A stretch of 64,000 nucleotides of DNA. Origin: an uncultured Acetatifactor sp. Lineage in GTDB: Bacteria; Bacillota; Clostridia; Lachnospirales; Lachnospiraceae. A program made the translations under genes and the position numbers. Within the stretch, counting starts at the first letter, position 1; every line of letters begins with the position of its first letter. Below are positions 1 through 8,961 of this stretch, piece after piece. The stretch lies in contig CANQUQ010000001.1 in the NCBI GenBank assembly GCA_947627115.1, forward strand, positions 186,001 to 250,000, in the 5' to 3' direction. Below the pieces are notes generated by a model. It had not been told where the DNA came from. It ran no database searches and worked only from the letters and a program-made list of their open reading frames with translations.

Positions 1-753
1 CCGTTTCGTTCGGTGGCGGTCACCAGCGGCTTTTACACGCACGGAGAATTTCTGCGCATGAACGGAGATATGCTTAATTTTAATGTGACGCTGGTACTTG
101 CCGCCATGCGCGAGGGAGATCCGGCGGCAGGGGAACCTGTGCATATCTATGACACACAGCTCGACGACCTTGACAAAATTCCCATCATTTCACGCTTTGT
201 CTCCTTTATCGAGGCATCTACGGCCGAACTGGAGGAGATAAATGTAAAGCTCGCAATGACATCGATCACAGACGGGCTGACGGGACTTTACAACCGCACC
301 GAGATCGAACGCAGGATCCGGATCGCCATGGACAAAAGGACCGCAAACGAGTCCTCTGCTCCGCTTTCGCTCATCATGCTGGATATCGACAATTTCAAGC
401 GTGTGAACGACACCTACGGCCACCGAGAGGGGGATCACGTCATACAGGCGCTCTCCGACGTGCTGAGAAAGACCGTCATCGGTGTGCACTCGTATTACAT
501 CGGCAGATGGGGCGGCGAGGAATTCATGGTGCTGCTGTCGCAGGGCACCGCGGACGAGGCCGCCGCTCTGGCCGAACAGATACGTCTGAATTTCGCCGCA
601 GTTTCCTACGAGACAGCAAAACCGCAGACTGTCAGCATCGGCGTGACCGCGGCGCGCGACGGCGAAAACCCGGATGCACTCTACAGCCGGGTAGATAAAG
701 CCCTTTACACCGCCAAGGCGAACGGAAAAAATCAGGTGGTACGTCTGGATTGA
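1..753 (+). CDS. GGDEF-domain diguanylate cyclase (5' end outside window)
   Basis: The reading frame is open from base 1, so the N-terminus lies upstream and the GTG at 13 is probably not the start. The C-terminal 165 or so residues are a GGDEF domain, which makes the second messenger c-di-GMP from two GTP. Visible are the substrate-binding 'LTGLYNR' and 'DIDNFKRVNDTYGH' motifs and an intact active site GGEEF at 511-525. The allosteric RxxD product-inhibition site normally found just upstream is not present (VHSY occupies that place). The segment before the domain is a helical linker, so a sensor domain probably precedes it. A c-di-GMP enzyme fits a motile organism, but no target is visible nearby. 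Confidence 0.85.
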   Translation, partial: PFRSVAVTSGFYTHGEFLRMNGDMLNFNVTLVLAAMREGDPAAGEPVHIYDTQLDDLDKIPIISRFVSFIEASTAELEEINVKLAMTSITDGLTGLYNRTEIERRIRIAMDKRTANESSAPLSLIMLDIDNFKRVNDTYGHREGDHVIQALSDVLRKTVIGVHSYYIGRWGGEEFMVLLSQGTADEAAALAEQIRLNFAAVSYETAKPQTVSIGVTAARDGENPDALYSRVDKALYTAKANGKNQVVRLD

Positions 754-923
754 TAGGCTACCCCTTCTCTTGTTCATATTTTGTTTACAATTCATTCAAT
801 TTTTTTTTTAATTCTCATCATTTTTTAGACATTTCTTTCGCCTATACTAAGAACATGGTACAGAGTAATACCAGAACAGTGCTTAAAGCAGTTTACTGTT
901 TACCAATAACTTTTTCATAATAA

Positions 924-950
924 ATGCCAAGGAACAAAGTTCCTTGGCAT
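924..950. terminator. Perfect 12-bp inverted repeat with 3-nt loop
   Basis: Bases 924-935 and 939-950 are exact inverted repeats around AAA. The hairpin lies just past the stop of the minus-strand gene ending at 960 and after the GGDEF gene, so it may terminate from both sides. Neither side has a good T tract, so this could instead be another kind of RNA hairpin. Confidence 0.5.
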
Positions 951-959
951 CCTCCCTTT

Positions 960-1619
960 TCAGAGCATTTTTTCTTCTCCGCAGAAGCATACCTTTTCCC
1001 CTGTCTTCAGAAAAAAGTATTCGCCGCCGCAGCTCTCACTTCCCGCAAGCCTCATCAGAACAGATCTCATGCGCTCATCCAGTCTGTGATACACTCGCCT
1101 GTCGACCCAGGGCAGGTCCCGCAGATATTCTCTCTGCGCCTCATCCAATTTCTGAAGCAGCTCCTCAAAACGACCGGGCTCTCTGTGCTCCAACAGCCCG
1201 AAATCACAGGACACATAAGAAGCGTCCTCACCGTTTACAGCAAGCTTTTCCCGCAGCATATCCCAAAGGGCTTCCGGGTCTCTGCGCACGGTAATCTCCT
1301 TCCACCGTATCGGACCGCCCGACCTCTGCGGTTCCGACACACGCCGAAAGCTGGCCCTGCCGTACTCATTATATTCCCGCACATAGGAGACCTTCTTTCC
1401 CGTTGTGCCGTCCGGTTCCTCTAACAGAAGGATTCCCGTCTCGATCAATCTGTTCCACATCTCCTTTTGTACCCGCTCAAAAGAGGCGGGAAAATCCAGT
1501 CGTTCCATGATCTGCTTTGTAGAATAACCCATATCGGTCAGATGACGGATGGCTCCGCCGTTGGCTGCCTCATTTGTGAAGTTGGTCAGAGCATTCTGAA
1601 AAAAAGAGCGTTCCGGCAT
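960..1619 (-). CDS. Conserved-looking protein of unknown function (219 aa)
   Basis: I do not recognise this family. The start at 1619 is chosen because an AGGAGAGG ribosome binding site lies 7 nt upstream; the frame stays open eight codons further but without a site. The protein is soluble and highly charged (many Arg and Glu), with no signal peptide or membrane segment. The first 70 residues (QNALTNFTNEAANGGAIRHL... then KQIMERLDFP) look like a small helical DNA-binding-like module, but I cannot assign it. Cysteines near the C-terminus are not arranged as a clear metal site. It is transcribed alone between two hairpins. Confidence 0.6.
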   Translation of the reverse strand: MPERSFFQNALTNFTNEAANGGAIRHLTDMGYSTKQIMERLDFPASFERVQKEMWNRLIETGILLLEEPDGTTGKKVSYVREYNEYGRASFRRVSEPQRSGGPIRWKEITVRRDPEALWDMLREKLAVNGEDASYVSCDFGLLEHREPGRFEELLQKLDEAQREYLRDLPWVDRRVYHRLDERMRSVLMRLAGSESCGGEYFFLKTGEKVCFCGEEKML

Positions 1620-1696
1620 ACTTTTCCTCTCCTGTGGGCGCAATATTGTTCCGCTCGTCCGTCACCCGCTAAGTCAAAACATAAGATCCGGGTAAA

Positions 1697-1737
1697 ATAA
1701 TCCCCCAGCTATTGTGAAGAATAGCCGGGGGTATTAT
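1697..1737 (-). terminator. Intrinsic terminator of fba
   Basis: A long stem (about 16 pairs with a CCCCC/GGGGG core) with a 6-nt loop, read on the minus strand, is followed by ATTATTTTA. It lies 50 nt past the aldolase stop codon. Confidence 0.75.
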
Positions 1738-1786
1738 CAGAACAATTTAAGAACCCAACGATCCGATCTGATATGTTCTCAGCGTT

Positions 1787-2755
1787 TTATGCTTTTCCGT
1801 CGGAGCCAAGAACATTTTTGATCTTATGAGCGACCATATCCTTTACGGCCTGGCGGGCAGGCTTCAGATACTGGCGGGGATCGAAGTGATCCGGATGCTC
1901 CGCAAAGTATTTACGGATATTGCCCGTCATGGCAAGACGGATATCGGAATCAATATTGATCTTACATACGGCAAGCTCGGCTGCCTTGCGGAGCTGTTCC
2001 TCCGGAATGCCTACTGCATCAGGCATATTTCCGCCATACTGGTTGACCATCTTGACGAACTCCTGAGGAACGGAAGATGAGCCGTGAAGCACGATGGGGA
2101 ATCCGGGAAGACGCTTAATGCACTCCTCCAGCACGTCAAAACGAAGTGGCGGGGGAACAAGGATGCCGTCGGCGTTCCTTGTGCACTGAGCGGCGGTGAA
2201 CTTATAAGCGCCGTGAGAAGTACCGATCGCGATCGCAAGAGAGTCGCATCCGGTCCTGGAAACGAATTCCTCCACCTCCTCCGGACGGGTATAAGACTCA
2301 TGGCCTGCCTCCACCGAGACTTCATCTTCGACGCCGGCCAGTGTGCCCAGCTCGGCCTCGACTACGACACCGTGAGCGTGAGCATATTCTACGACCTGTT
2401 TGGTCAGGGCAATGTTTTCCTCAAAAGACTTGGAGGATGCATCGATCATAACGGAAGTGAATCCGCCGTCAATGCAGGATTTACAGAGTTCAAAGGTGTC
2501 GCCGTGATCCAGGTGCAGGGCGATGGGAATCTGGGGATTCTCTTCCACTGCCGCTTCCACCAGCTTCACCAGATAAGTATGATTTGCATAGGCTCTTGCG
2601 CCTTTGGACACCTGAAGGATTACCGGGCTGTTCAGCTCGCCGGCAGCTTCCGTGATGCCCTGAACGATCTCCATGTTGTTCACGTTGAACGCACCAACCG
2701 CATAACCGCCATTGTATGCCTTCTCGAACATGTCCTTTGTTGTAACTAATGGCAT
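1787..2755 (-). CDS. fba: Class II fructose-1,6-bisphosphate aldolase
   Basis: This Zn-dependent cytoplasmic enzyme interconverts fructose-1,6-bisphosphate with glyceraldehyde-3-phosphate and dihydroxyacetone phosphate. The 322-residue length fits class II enzymes. The metal site shows as 'ALHLDHGDTFE' and later 'VLHGSSSVP' and 'KINIDSD', with 'EAELGTLAGVED' between. The start at 2755 (MPLVTTKDMF) is preferred over the upstream in-frame GTG and ATG because AAGGTGG is 8 nt before it. It is a single-gene unit with its own promoter at 2821-2849 and terminator at 1697-1737. Confidence 0.95.
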   Translation of the reverse strand: MPLVTTKDMFEKAYNGGYAVGAFNVNNMEIVQGITEAAGELNSPVILQVSKGARAYANHTYLVKLVEAAVEENPQIPIALHLDHGDTFELCKSCIDGGFTSVMIDASSKSFEENIALTKQVVEYAHAHGVVVEAELGTLAGVEDEVSVEAGHESYTRPEEVEEFVSRTGCDSLAIAIGTSHGAYKFTAAQCTRNADGILVPPPLRFDVLEECIKRLPGFPIVLHGSSSVPQEFVKMVNQYGGNMPDAVGIPEEQLRKAAELAVCKINIDSDIRLAMTGNIRKYFAEHPDHFDPRQYLKPARQAVKDMVAHKIKNVLGSDGKA

Positions 2756-2820
2756 TGTCATTACCACCTTTCCTGATATGATTCTGACCGAATGTCAGAC
2801 CGAAATTCATTACGGTTTTT

Positions 2821-2849
2821 ATTATAACCTAAAGCATGGCCTTTCGCAA
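2821..2849 (-). promoter_or_regulatory. Sigma-A promoter of fba
   Basis: On the minus strand: TTGCGA (2849-2844), 17-nt spacer, TATAAT (2826-2821). A short inverted repeat TCTGAC/GTCAGA at about 2781-2797 lies between the promoter and the ribosome binding site and could be an operator. Confidence 0.7.
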
Positions 2850-2866
2850 GCATATTCTGACAGGTT

Positions 2867-3754
2867 TCATTTTACACGTATGTCCATGCCCCTGCATATG
2901 TTATGAATGTGCACGCTCTTATGACTTCCCCCGTTCTCCCCGTCCAACGTCCAAGCCACCGGTTCGGGAGACTCGAACGCGATGCTGGAGGTGCGGAAGC
3001 AATACATAAGGTCCGTATCAATATCGTGATTCACAAGGGACACCATAATATTATTCAGCTCTATGGCATTCTTGGGCTGCTTGATCAGGGTCACCTCAAA
3101 TACTCCGTCGTCCAACTGTACGTTTTTTCCGGTAATATTTTTGAACCCGCCCACGGAGATGGAGTTGGTGACCATTCCAAAGATAAAGTTCTCCACAATG
3201 ATCTTGTCCTCATAGCTGACCCGCATGGGAAAGGATTTAATGGATGACAGACGTTTCATGCCCTCCAGCACATAAGCCATATGTCCCAGCAGGTTCTTCG
3301 CTTCCTGGTCCGTCTCGTAGGATACCTCGGTGAACAGTCCGAATGCCGCGATATAGACGAAGACATCCTCATTGAAGGTGCCCACATCGCAGGGAAAATT
3401 TTTTCCGCTGACTATGGTCTCCGCAGCGCGCACCATGCTTTTCGGCAGTGCCAGACTACCGGCAAAATCGTTCGTGCTTCCCGCCGGAATATAGCCGAGG
3501 GGCGTCCGAAGACCGCTCTTGAACATGCCCGTCACCGTCTCGTCCAGAGTGCCGTCTCCGCCGCTGCAGACGATCAGCTCGTAGTCCGCGGACCGCTTTT
3601 CCATGATCTGCTCCGCATCGCCCTTGAATTGTGTGGGACATATCGTCGTCTCGAAGCCCGATTTTGCAAAGACATCCAAAATGTCCGCCAGCTTGCTCTT
3701 GATTTTTGCCTTTCCCGCTTTGGGGTTATAGATGAACAACAATTTTCTTTTCAT
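2867..3754 (-). CDS. Diacylglycerol/lipid kinase family protein (YegS/DgkB type)
   Basis: A 295-residue member of the soluble NAD-kinase-like lipid kinase family, which phosphorylates diacylglycerol or a related lipid in phospholipid turnover. The N-terminal 'FIYNPKAGKAK' and the ATP-binding 'CSGGDGTLDE' with 'PAGSTNDFA' are characteristic. The C-terminal beta-domain 'DDGVFEVTLIKQP' also fits the family. The stop lies just upstream of the fba promoter and no terminator is evident between them. The true substrate cannot be told from sequence. Confidence 0.85.
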   Translation of the reverse strand: MKRKLLFIYNPKAGKAKIKSKLADILDVFAKSGFETTICPTQFKGDAEQIMEKRSADYELIVCSGGDGTLDETVTGMFKSGLRTPLGYIPAGSTNDFAGSLALPKSMVRAAETIVSGKNFPCDVGTFNEDVFVYIAAFGLFTEVSYETDQEAKNLLGHMAYVLEGMKRLSSIKSFPMRVSYEDKIIVENFIFGMVTNSISVGGFKNITGKNVQLDDGVFEVTLIKQPKNAIELNNIMVSLVNHDIDTDLMYCFRTSSIAFESPEPVAWTLDGENGGSHKSVHIHNICRGMDIRVK

Positions 3755-3859
3755 ATTCCCTCGATCTGCCGCCGTTTCGGCCGTATACTGTTAAAAAAAG
3801 CGAAACCAACAGCATCTATTGACTCCGCCTCGTTTTTATTCATCTATGGAGTGTAAGGG

Positions 3860-4120
3860 TCACTGCTCCTTAGCGCTCAGAAAGTGTCCGATACCATCCA
3901 CCGCCGCCTGTTCGTCCGGTCCCTCGGCGGAAATCGTGAGCGCCTCGCCATTGTCCAGCCCCAGGCTCATCATGCCCATAATGCTCTTCGCATTTACCTT
4001 TCTGTCGCCTGTCTGGATGTAGATCGTACTCTCATATTTGCTGGCCTCCTGCACCAGCAGCGCTACGGGCCTTGCCTCAAGTCCGTTCTCCAGATGGACA
4101 AGAATATCCTTCTTTGTCAT
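3860..4120 (-). CDS. HPr-like protein without the catalytic histidine (Crh-like)
   Basis: This 86-residue protein aligns along its whole length with HPr. Ser46 is kept (KSIMGMMSLG), which is the target of HPr kinase, but the position of the PEP-dependent phosphorylation site His15 is Glu (NGLEARPVALL). It therefore should not pass phosphate to PTS enzymes but could act as a P-Ser co-regulator, as Bacillus Crh does (Gln at that position). The start at 4120 is fixed by GAGGAGG upstream; an extra 16 codons are open but lack a site. It follows whiA and rapZ on the same strand, matching the Bacillus yvcJ-yvcK-yvcL-crh order except for yvcK, and hprK is in the same block. Function as a Crh is inferred. 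Confidence 0.85.
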   Translation of the reverse strand: MTKKDILVHLENGLEARPVALLVQEASKYESTIYIQTGDRKVNAKSIMGMMSLGLDNGEALTISAEGPDEQAAVDGIGHFLSAKEQ

Positions 4121-4180
4121 GATCGTTCCTCCTCTATATGATACGTCCTTATGAACATATACGCTCAAATAAATGCGGCC

Positions 4181-5053
4181 CTACGAACCGGATCGGAGCT
4201 TTTCCGCCAGTTCGCTGAGCTTGCGCAGTCTGTGGTTGACACCCGACTTTCCGATGGGCGGCGTAAAACACTCGCCCAGCTCCTTCAGCGGTGTATCCGG
4301 ATTTTCCAAACGGATCAGGGCCATTTCCCTCAGTGCAGCGGGAAGATTCTGAAAGCCGTAATGGGCTCTGATATATTCAATATCCTCCACCTGCCTTGCC
4401 GCCGCATTTACAGTCTTTGCAATGTTGGCCGTCTCGCAATTGACCCGGCGGTTCACAGAATTTCTCATCTCCTTCAGGATCCGCGTATTCTCCAGATTCA
4501 TCAGAGACACAGGTGCACCGCATACATTGAGAAGATCCACGATACCGGAGCCCTCCTTCAGGTAGACTACATAATACTTTTTCCGAAGGATGATCTTTGA
4601 CTCGATGCCGAAGGCTCCGATCACCTCCTGGAGCTGTTCGGCCTTCGCCCTGTCGGTACAGTCAAATTCCAGGTGATAGCTCTTTTTCGGATCGCTCATG
4701 GAGCCCACGCTCAGGAACGCGCCTCTCAAAAAAGCTCTCTGACAGCAGGTGCTCTTCAACAGCATTCTGCTGACGGGTTCATCCAAATTGCCTATTTTCT
4801 GGAATATTCCCCTCAAATCCTTCTCCTGCCTGGACACTCCATTTTCTATATTAAATGTTTTTTTCAATATTGTAAAGCCTTTTCTGACTACAGCTTCATT
4901 TTCCGTCTGAAATCCTATGGTATAACGTCCGTTCTCATCACGTCCGTACTGGCCGCAGAAATGCATGAGCGCCGCCAGCTCCGCGATCTGACAGTGCCGG
5001 GCCGGGCTGATGTGCTTTGCAAGTTCTTCCTTGACCTCACTTGAAAAAGACAT
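4181..5053 (-). CDS. whiA: DNA-binding protein WhiA
   Basis: WhiA is a Gram-positive DNA-binding protein linked to cell division and, in actinomycetes, sporulation. The 290-residue protein has the degenerate LAGLIDADG-like N-terminal and middle parts ('QRAFLRGAFLSVGSMSDP', 'YHLEFDC') and a C-terminal helix-turn-helix ('PLKELGECFTPPIGKSGVNHR'). It begins 9 nt after the rapZ stop, so the two are co-transcribed. Confidence 0.93.
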   Translation of the reverse strand: MSFSSEVKEELAKHISPARHCQIAELAALMHFCGQYGRDENGRYTIGFQTENEAVVRKGFTILKKTFNIENGVSRQEKDLRGIFQKIGNLDEPVSRMLLKSTCCQRAFLRGAFLSVGSMSDPKKSYHLEFDCTDRAKAEQLQEVIGAFGIESKIILRKKYYVVYLKEGSGIVDLLNVCGAPVSLMNLENTRILKEMRNSVNRRVNCETANIAKTVNAAARQVEDIEYIRAHYGFQNLPAALREMALIRLENPDTPLKELGECFTPPIGKSGVNHRLRKLSELAEKLRSGS

Positions 5054-5062
5054 AGGCTCCCC

Positions 5063-5929
5063 CTATTTCCCCGGATTGGTCACGTCTCTGTGGTAAAGCT
5101 TAATACCGTATTCCCCCTTGTCCTTCATGCGGGTATACAGCTCCTTTGCGAGAGTGACGCTTCTGTGCTTTCCTCCCGTACACCCAATCGCGATCACAAG
5201 ACTGTACTTTCCTTCCTTCACATAATTGGGAATCAGAAAACGGATCATTTCCACCAGCTTCTGCATAAAGATCTCCGCTTCCGGAAATCCCATCACATAA
5301 TTTTGGACCTCGATGTCATTGCCGGTCTTCTCCTTCAGCTGTTCCACATAAAAGGGGTTCGGCAAAAATCTTACGTCGAATACCAGATCCGCATCCACGG
5401 GAATACCGTGCTTGAATCCGAAGGACATGACCGTTACCATGAGACTATTATATTCTTCGTTCTTCAGAAAAATTCGGTCAAGCTCTTCCTTCAGTTCCCT
5501 GGTCAGCAGATGCGTGGTATCAATGACGTAATCGGCGCTTTTCCGCACGTCCTCAAGGACCTGCCGCTCTCTGCGCACGCCCTCCTCCACTCTGCCGCCC
5601 ATGGCCAGGGGGTGGATCCGCCTGCTCTCCTTATAGCGCTTGATCAGCACGTTCTCGTCCGCATCCATGAACAGGATCTCGAATGTGCACCCGCTCTGCT
5701 TCAACTGTCCCAGGATCCTGGTGGCATCCCGGAAGGACTGGTCGGAACGCACATCCAGGCCCAGCGCCACCTTGCTGATCTCGCTGTTCGGCATGGAGAT
5801 CAGTTCCACAAATTTTTCCACCAGGGAAAGAGGCAGGTTGTCCACACAGTAAAATCCTGCATCCTCCAGCATTTTCAGGGCGGTGCTCTTACCGCCTCCG
5901 CTCATCCCGGTGACCACTACAAATCTCAT
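5063..5929 (-). CDS. rapZ: RapZ/YvcJ family nucleotide-binding protein
   Basis: This P-loop protein (288 aa) carries Walker A 'GMSGGGKST' at residues 8-16 and the C-terminal 'GCTGGKHRSV' signature with the conserved GHR-type pocket. In E. coli, RapZ is an RNase E adaptor that senses glucosamine-6-phosphate; in Bacillus, YvcJ binds nucleotides and has a less clear role. The gene stands between murB and whiA, its usual place in Firmicutes. Confidence 0.93.
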   Translation of the reverse strand: MRFVVVTGMSGGGKSTALKMLEDAGFYCVDNLPLSLVEKFVELISMPNSEISKVALGLDVRSDQSFRDATRILGQLKQSGCTFEILFMDADENVLIKRYKESRRIHPLAMGGRVEEGVRRERQVLEDVRKSADYVIDTTHLLTRELKEELDRIFLKNEEYNSLMVTVMSFGFKHGIPVDADLVFDVRFLPNPFYVEQLKEKTGNDIEVQNYVMGFPEAEIFMQKLVEMIRFLIPNYVKEGKYSLVIAIGCTGGKHRSVTLAKELYTRMKDKGEYGIKLYHRDVTNPGK

Positions 5930-5974
5930 ATGTCCTCACAATCCGCCGTTCTGACGGCAAAATCCGCTGCTTTT

Positions 5975-6883
5975 CTACTCCAGGTAGATGATCTCCGTCT
6001 CCAGATCTATTCCAAATCTCTCCTTGACCCTCTCCTGCGCTTCGGCAATGACATCCAGCACATCGTGTGCGGTAGCCTTTCCCACATTGACGATAAAACC
6101 GCAGTGCTTGTCGGAGATCCTGGCGCCGCCTGTCTGATAGCCGCGCAGTCCGGCATCCATAATAAGCTTTCCCGCAAAATGACCCTCCGGCCTCTTGAAA
6201 ATACTTCCAGCACTGGGATACTCCAACGGCTGTTTCTTCCTGCGCTTTTCCGCAAATTCATCCATCCGGGCCCTGATCTGCTCCCGGTCTCCTTCCTTCA
6301 GTTCAAAGGTCACTTCCGTCACTGTGAACGAATTCTTTTTGAGCGCGCTCGTGCGGTAACCGAACTCCATGGTCTCATTGTCGAACACCATGGATTCTCC
6401 CTGGCGGCTCACCACGCTGACCTGCTTCACTACCTGACTCAGCTCCCCGTCATATGCGCCCGCATTCATCACCACACCGCCGCCCACGGTGCCCGGTATG
6501 CCGGATGCGAACTCCAGGCCCGTCAGACCGTGCTCCAGCGCCGCCTTTGCCACTTGGCTCAGAAGCGCGCCGGCCTGTGCGGTAATACGGCAGCCGTCCA
6601 CTCCGATGCGGCTCATCCCTTCGCCGATCTGCAGGATCACTCCCGCATAACCGTAATCGCTGACCAAAAGATTGCTGCCGTTGCCAAGAATGAAAAAGGG
6701 CTCCTCCACCAGACTCAGATACTTCTGCACGTTCTTGAGCTGCTCTTCATTTTCCAGCTGTACCAAGCAATCGGCAGGCCCCCCTATCCGAAAGGTAGTA
6801 TGGCCTGCCATTGGCTCGTTGAGATGTATATTCTTTTCCGATACATAATTTTTAATTGCTTCAATTACCGCATTACTGATCAT
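5975..6883 (-). CDS. murB: UDP-N-acetylmuramate dehydrogenase
   Basis: MurB reduces UDP-GlcNAc-enolpyruvate to UDP-MurNAc in peptidoglycan synthesis using FAD and NADPH. The 302-residue protein shows the FAD-binding '[10 protein letters not shown]', the '[21 protein letters not shown]' region and the catalytic serine in '[13 protein letters not shown]'. It is the shorter type II form usual in Firmicutes. The frame contains a G6 run at 6779-6784 but is intact. Confidence 0.95.
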   Translation of the reverse strand: MISNAVIEAIKNYVSEKNIHLNEPMAGHTTFRIGGPADCLVQLENEEQLKNVQKYLSLVEEPFFILGNGSNLLVSDYGYAGVILQIGEGMSRIGVDGCRITAQAGALLSQVAKAALEHGLTGLEFASGIPGTVGGGVVMNAGAYDGELSQVVKQVSVVSRQGESMVFDNETMEFGYRTSALKKNSFTVTEVTFELKEGDREQIRARMDEFAEKRRKKQPLEYPSAGSIFKRPEGHFAGKLIMDAGLRGYQTGGARISDKHCGFIVNVGKATAHDVLDVIAEAQERVKERFGIDLETEIIYLE

Positions 6884-6942
6884 GAATTTTATTTTCCTGT
6901 TCTATAATTTGCATGTTTTGTCCGGCGCACGCACTCCAGGAA

Positions 6943-7887
6943 CTACTTCTCACAGAGAATCAGTCCCGCTGCGCCGTAAATCCCGGCGTCGTTTCCAAGC
7001 TGTGCCAGTGCAAGCTTTACGTTGCGGCTGGCCGGAAAGGTATATTTCTGCAGCTCAGGCTTTACGAGATCCAGCAGAACGTCTCCCGCCTTGGATACGC
7101 CTCCGCCGATGACGAACACCTCCGGATTTACCACATTGGCCACCGCCGCCAGACCCTTTCCCAGATACCGGCCGAACTGCTCCGCAATCTGCATCGCCAC
7201 CTCGTCGCCGTCCTTTACCGCATCGAATACCGACTTGGCGGATAAGGTGCCCTTGCGGACAGCGCTGGGGGTATCGTCCTGGGCCAAACGTCTCTTTGCC
7301 AGGCGCACCACTCCCGTTGCGGAGGCGTACTGCTCCAGACAGCCTTTGTTTCCGCAGCCGCAGACCTCCGTCTCACTGTCCTCCATATGTATATGCCCGA
7401 TTTCACCGGCTGCACCGGTGGCACCGGTAATGATGTCTCCGTTGACGATAATGCCGCCGCCCACGCCTGTTCCCAGGGTGACCGCCACCATATTGGAGTA
7501 TCCCTTGCCGCCGCCCTGCCACATTTCACCGAACGCTGCGGCGTTTGCATCGTTCGCTGCCCTTACCGGTACATTAATATATGCACTCATCACCTTAGGT
7601 ATGTTAAAGGGCTTCCAACCGATATTTACCGCGCCGCTCACCAGAGTGCCCTCGCTGTCCACCGCGCCCGGCACGCCGATGCCGATGCCCTCCAGGTCGT
7701 CCTCCCCGATCCCTTTTTCTTTCATTTTCTCCAGGAGGCTCTGTGCCACGTCAGGCAGGATGGAAGAGCCCTCGTTGTCCTTCACGGTAGGTATCTCCCA
7801 TTTGTCCAGCACGCAGCCGTTCCTGTCGAACAGACCGATCTTCACGGTAGTACCGCCTATATCCACTCCGAATGCATAATTTCCCAT
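6943..7887 (-). CDS. glcK: ROK-family glucokinase
   Basis: It phosphorylates glucose with ATP to glucose-6-phosphate. The 314-residue protein has the phosphate-binding 'DIGGTTVKIG' at the N-terminus, 'GIGVPGAVDSEGT', 'GTGVGGGIIV', and the ROK zinc site 'CGCGNKGCLEQYAS'. The start at 7887 has GGTGAGG 9 nt upstream; 42 further open codons upstream have no support and overlap hprK. Its position beside hprK and the HPr-like gene places it in a carbon-metabolism block. Confidence 0.92.
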   Translation of the reverse strand: MGNYAFGVDIGGTTVKIGLFDRNGCVLDKWEIPTVKDNEGSSILPDVAQSLLEKMKEKGIGEDDLEGIGIGVPGAVDSEGTLVSGAVNIGWKPFNIPKVMSAYINVPVRAANDANAAAFGEMWQGGGKGYSNMVAVTLGTGVGGGIIVNGDIITGATGAAGEIGHIHMEDSETEVCGCGNKGCLEQYASATGVVRLAKRRLAQDDTPSAVRKGTLSAKSVFDAVKDGDEVAMQIAEQFGRYLGKGLAAVANVVNPEVFVIGGGVSKAGDVLLDLVKPELQKYTFPASRNVKLALAQLGNDAGIYGAAGLILCEK

Positions 7888-7945
7888 ATTGTTTACCTCA
7901 CCTTCCCCACAGACAGTCGACTTAAAGCCGAGTCCCGAACGACGC

Positions 7946-8884
7946 CTACTCTTCTTCCTTCCGGTTCTTTGCCAGAGAGTTCTGGACGCGGGTGTAGAGC
8001 TCCTGCGCCGCATTGTAGCCCATCTTTTTCTGACGGTGGTTCACGGCCGCCGTCTCACAGATAAGAGCCAGGTTCCTTCCGGGACGGATGGGGATATTGT
8101 GGCAGACTACCTTGTTGCCAAGATACTCCGTGTAATTTTCCTCCAGGCCCAGTCTGTCATATTCCTTATCCTTGTCCCAATCCTCCAGATGAATCACCAG
8201 ATCTATGCTCTGTGTATCCTTTACCGAGGATGCCCCGAACAACGCCTTAATATCCACAATGCCGATGCCTCGCAGCTCGATCAGATGCTTCGTCACATCC
8301 GGCGCCGTTCCCACCAGAGTCTCGTCGCTGACCTTCCGCAGCTCCACTACGTCATCCGTCACCATACGGTGTCCCCGCTTTACCAGCTCCAGCGCCGTCT
8401 CCGACTTACCGATACCGCTCTCTCCCGTGATCAGCAGGCCTTCACCGTAGACATCCACAAGAACGCCGTGAACGGAGATACAGGGCGCCAGCTTCACGTT
8501 CAGCCAGCGGATCGTCTCCGCCAAAAAAGCAGATGTCGTCTTTTTGGTCGACAGGAGCGGAATCCTGTGCTCCACCGCCTGCTGCAGAAATATAGGATCC
8601 GGCTGCAGCTCTCTGCAGAACACTATGGCCGGGATGTCATAGCTCATGAGCTCGCTGTAGACCTCCCGCTTCTTCTTGTCGCTGAGGCTCTCCACATAAG
8701 TGTACTCCACAAATCCGATCACCTGCAGCCGGGTGGCGTCAAAGTGCTCAAAGTATCCCGTCAGCTGCAGAGCCGGTCGGTTGATATCCGGCTGTGTCAC
8801 GCGGATCTCCTTCACATCCACCTCCGGATTCAGGATCGTCAGTTTCATTTTCTCGATGAGCTGAGTCAAATGTATACTTGCCAT
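7946..8884 (-). CDS. hprK: HPr kinase/phosphorylase
   Basis: HprK phosphorylates HPr and Crh on Ser46 using ATP or pyrophosphate and reverses the reaction with phosphate, controlling catabolite repression. The 312-residue protein has the P-loop 'GESGIGKSETALEL' and the signature 'ELRGIGIVDIKALFG', both in the C-terminal half, with the usual N-terminal domain before them. The likely substrate, the Ser46-retaining HPr-like protein at 3860-4120, is encoded four genes downstream. Confidence 0.95.
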   Translation of the reverse strand: MASIHLTQLIEKMKLTILNPEVDVKEIRVTQPDINRPALQLTGYFEHFDATRLQVIGFVEYTYVESLSDKKKREVYSELMSYDIPAIVFCRELQPDPIFLQQAVEHRIPLLSTKKTTSAFLAETIRWLNVKLAPCISVHGVLVDVYGEGLLITGESGIGKSETALELVKRGHRMVTDDVVELRKVSDETLVGTAPDVTKHLIELRGIGIVDIKALFGASSVKDTQSIDLVIHLEDWDKDKEYDRLGLEENYTEYLGNKVVCHNIPIRPGRNLALICETAAVNHRQKKMGYNAAQELYTRVQNSLAKNRKEEE

Positions 8885-8961
8885 ATTCTCCTCCCTCGCA
8901 GATTCCGTCCGCTATTTTAGATTTTAACACATCCAGGGAATTCTGTGAAGTAGATTTCCTG

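Noticed and set aside
6779..6784. G6 run in murB (and another in aguA at 29498-29503)
   Set aside because: Both frames are intact and both runs encode conserved Gly-Gly motifs; runs of six are therefore not taken as phase-variation evidence by themselves.
5090..6907. 605-codon plus-strand open frame
   Set aside because: It lies opposite rapZ and murB, both clearly recognised, and its translation is rich in His, Leu and Gln as expected of an antisense shadow.
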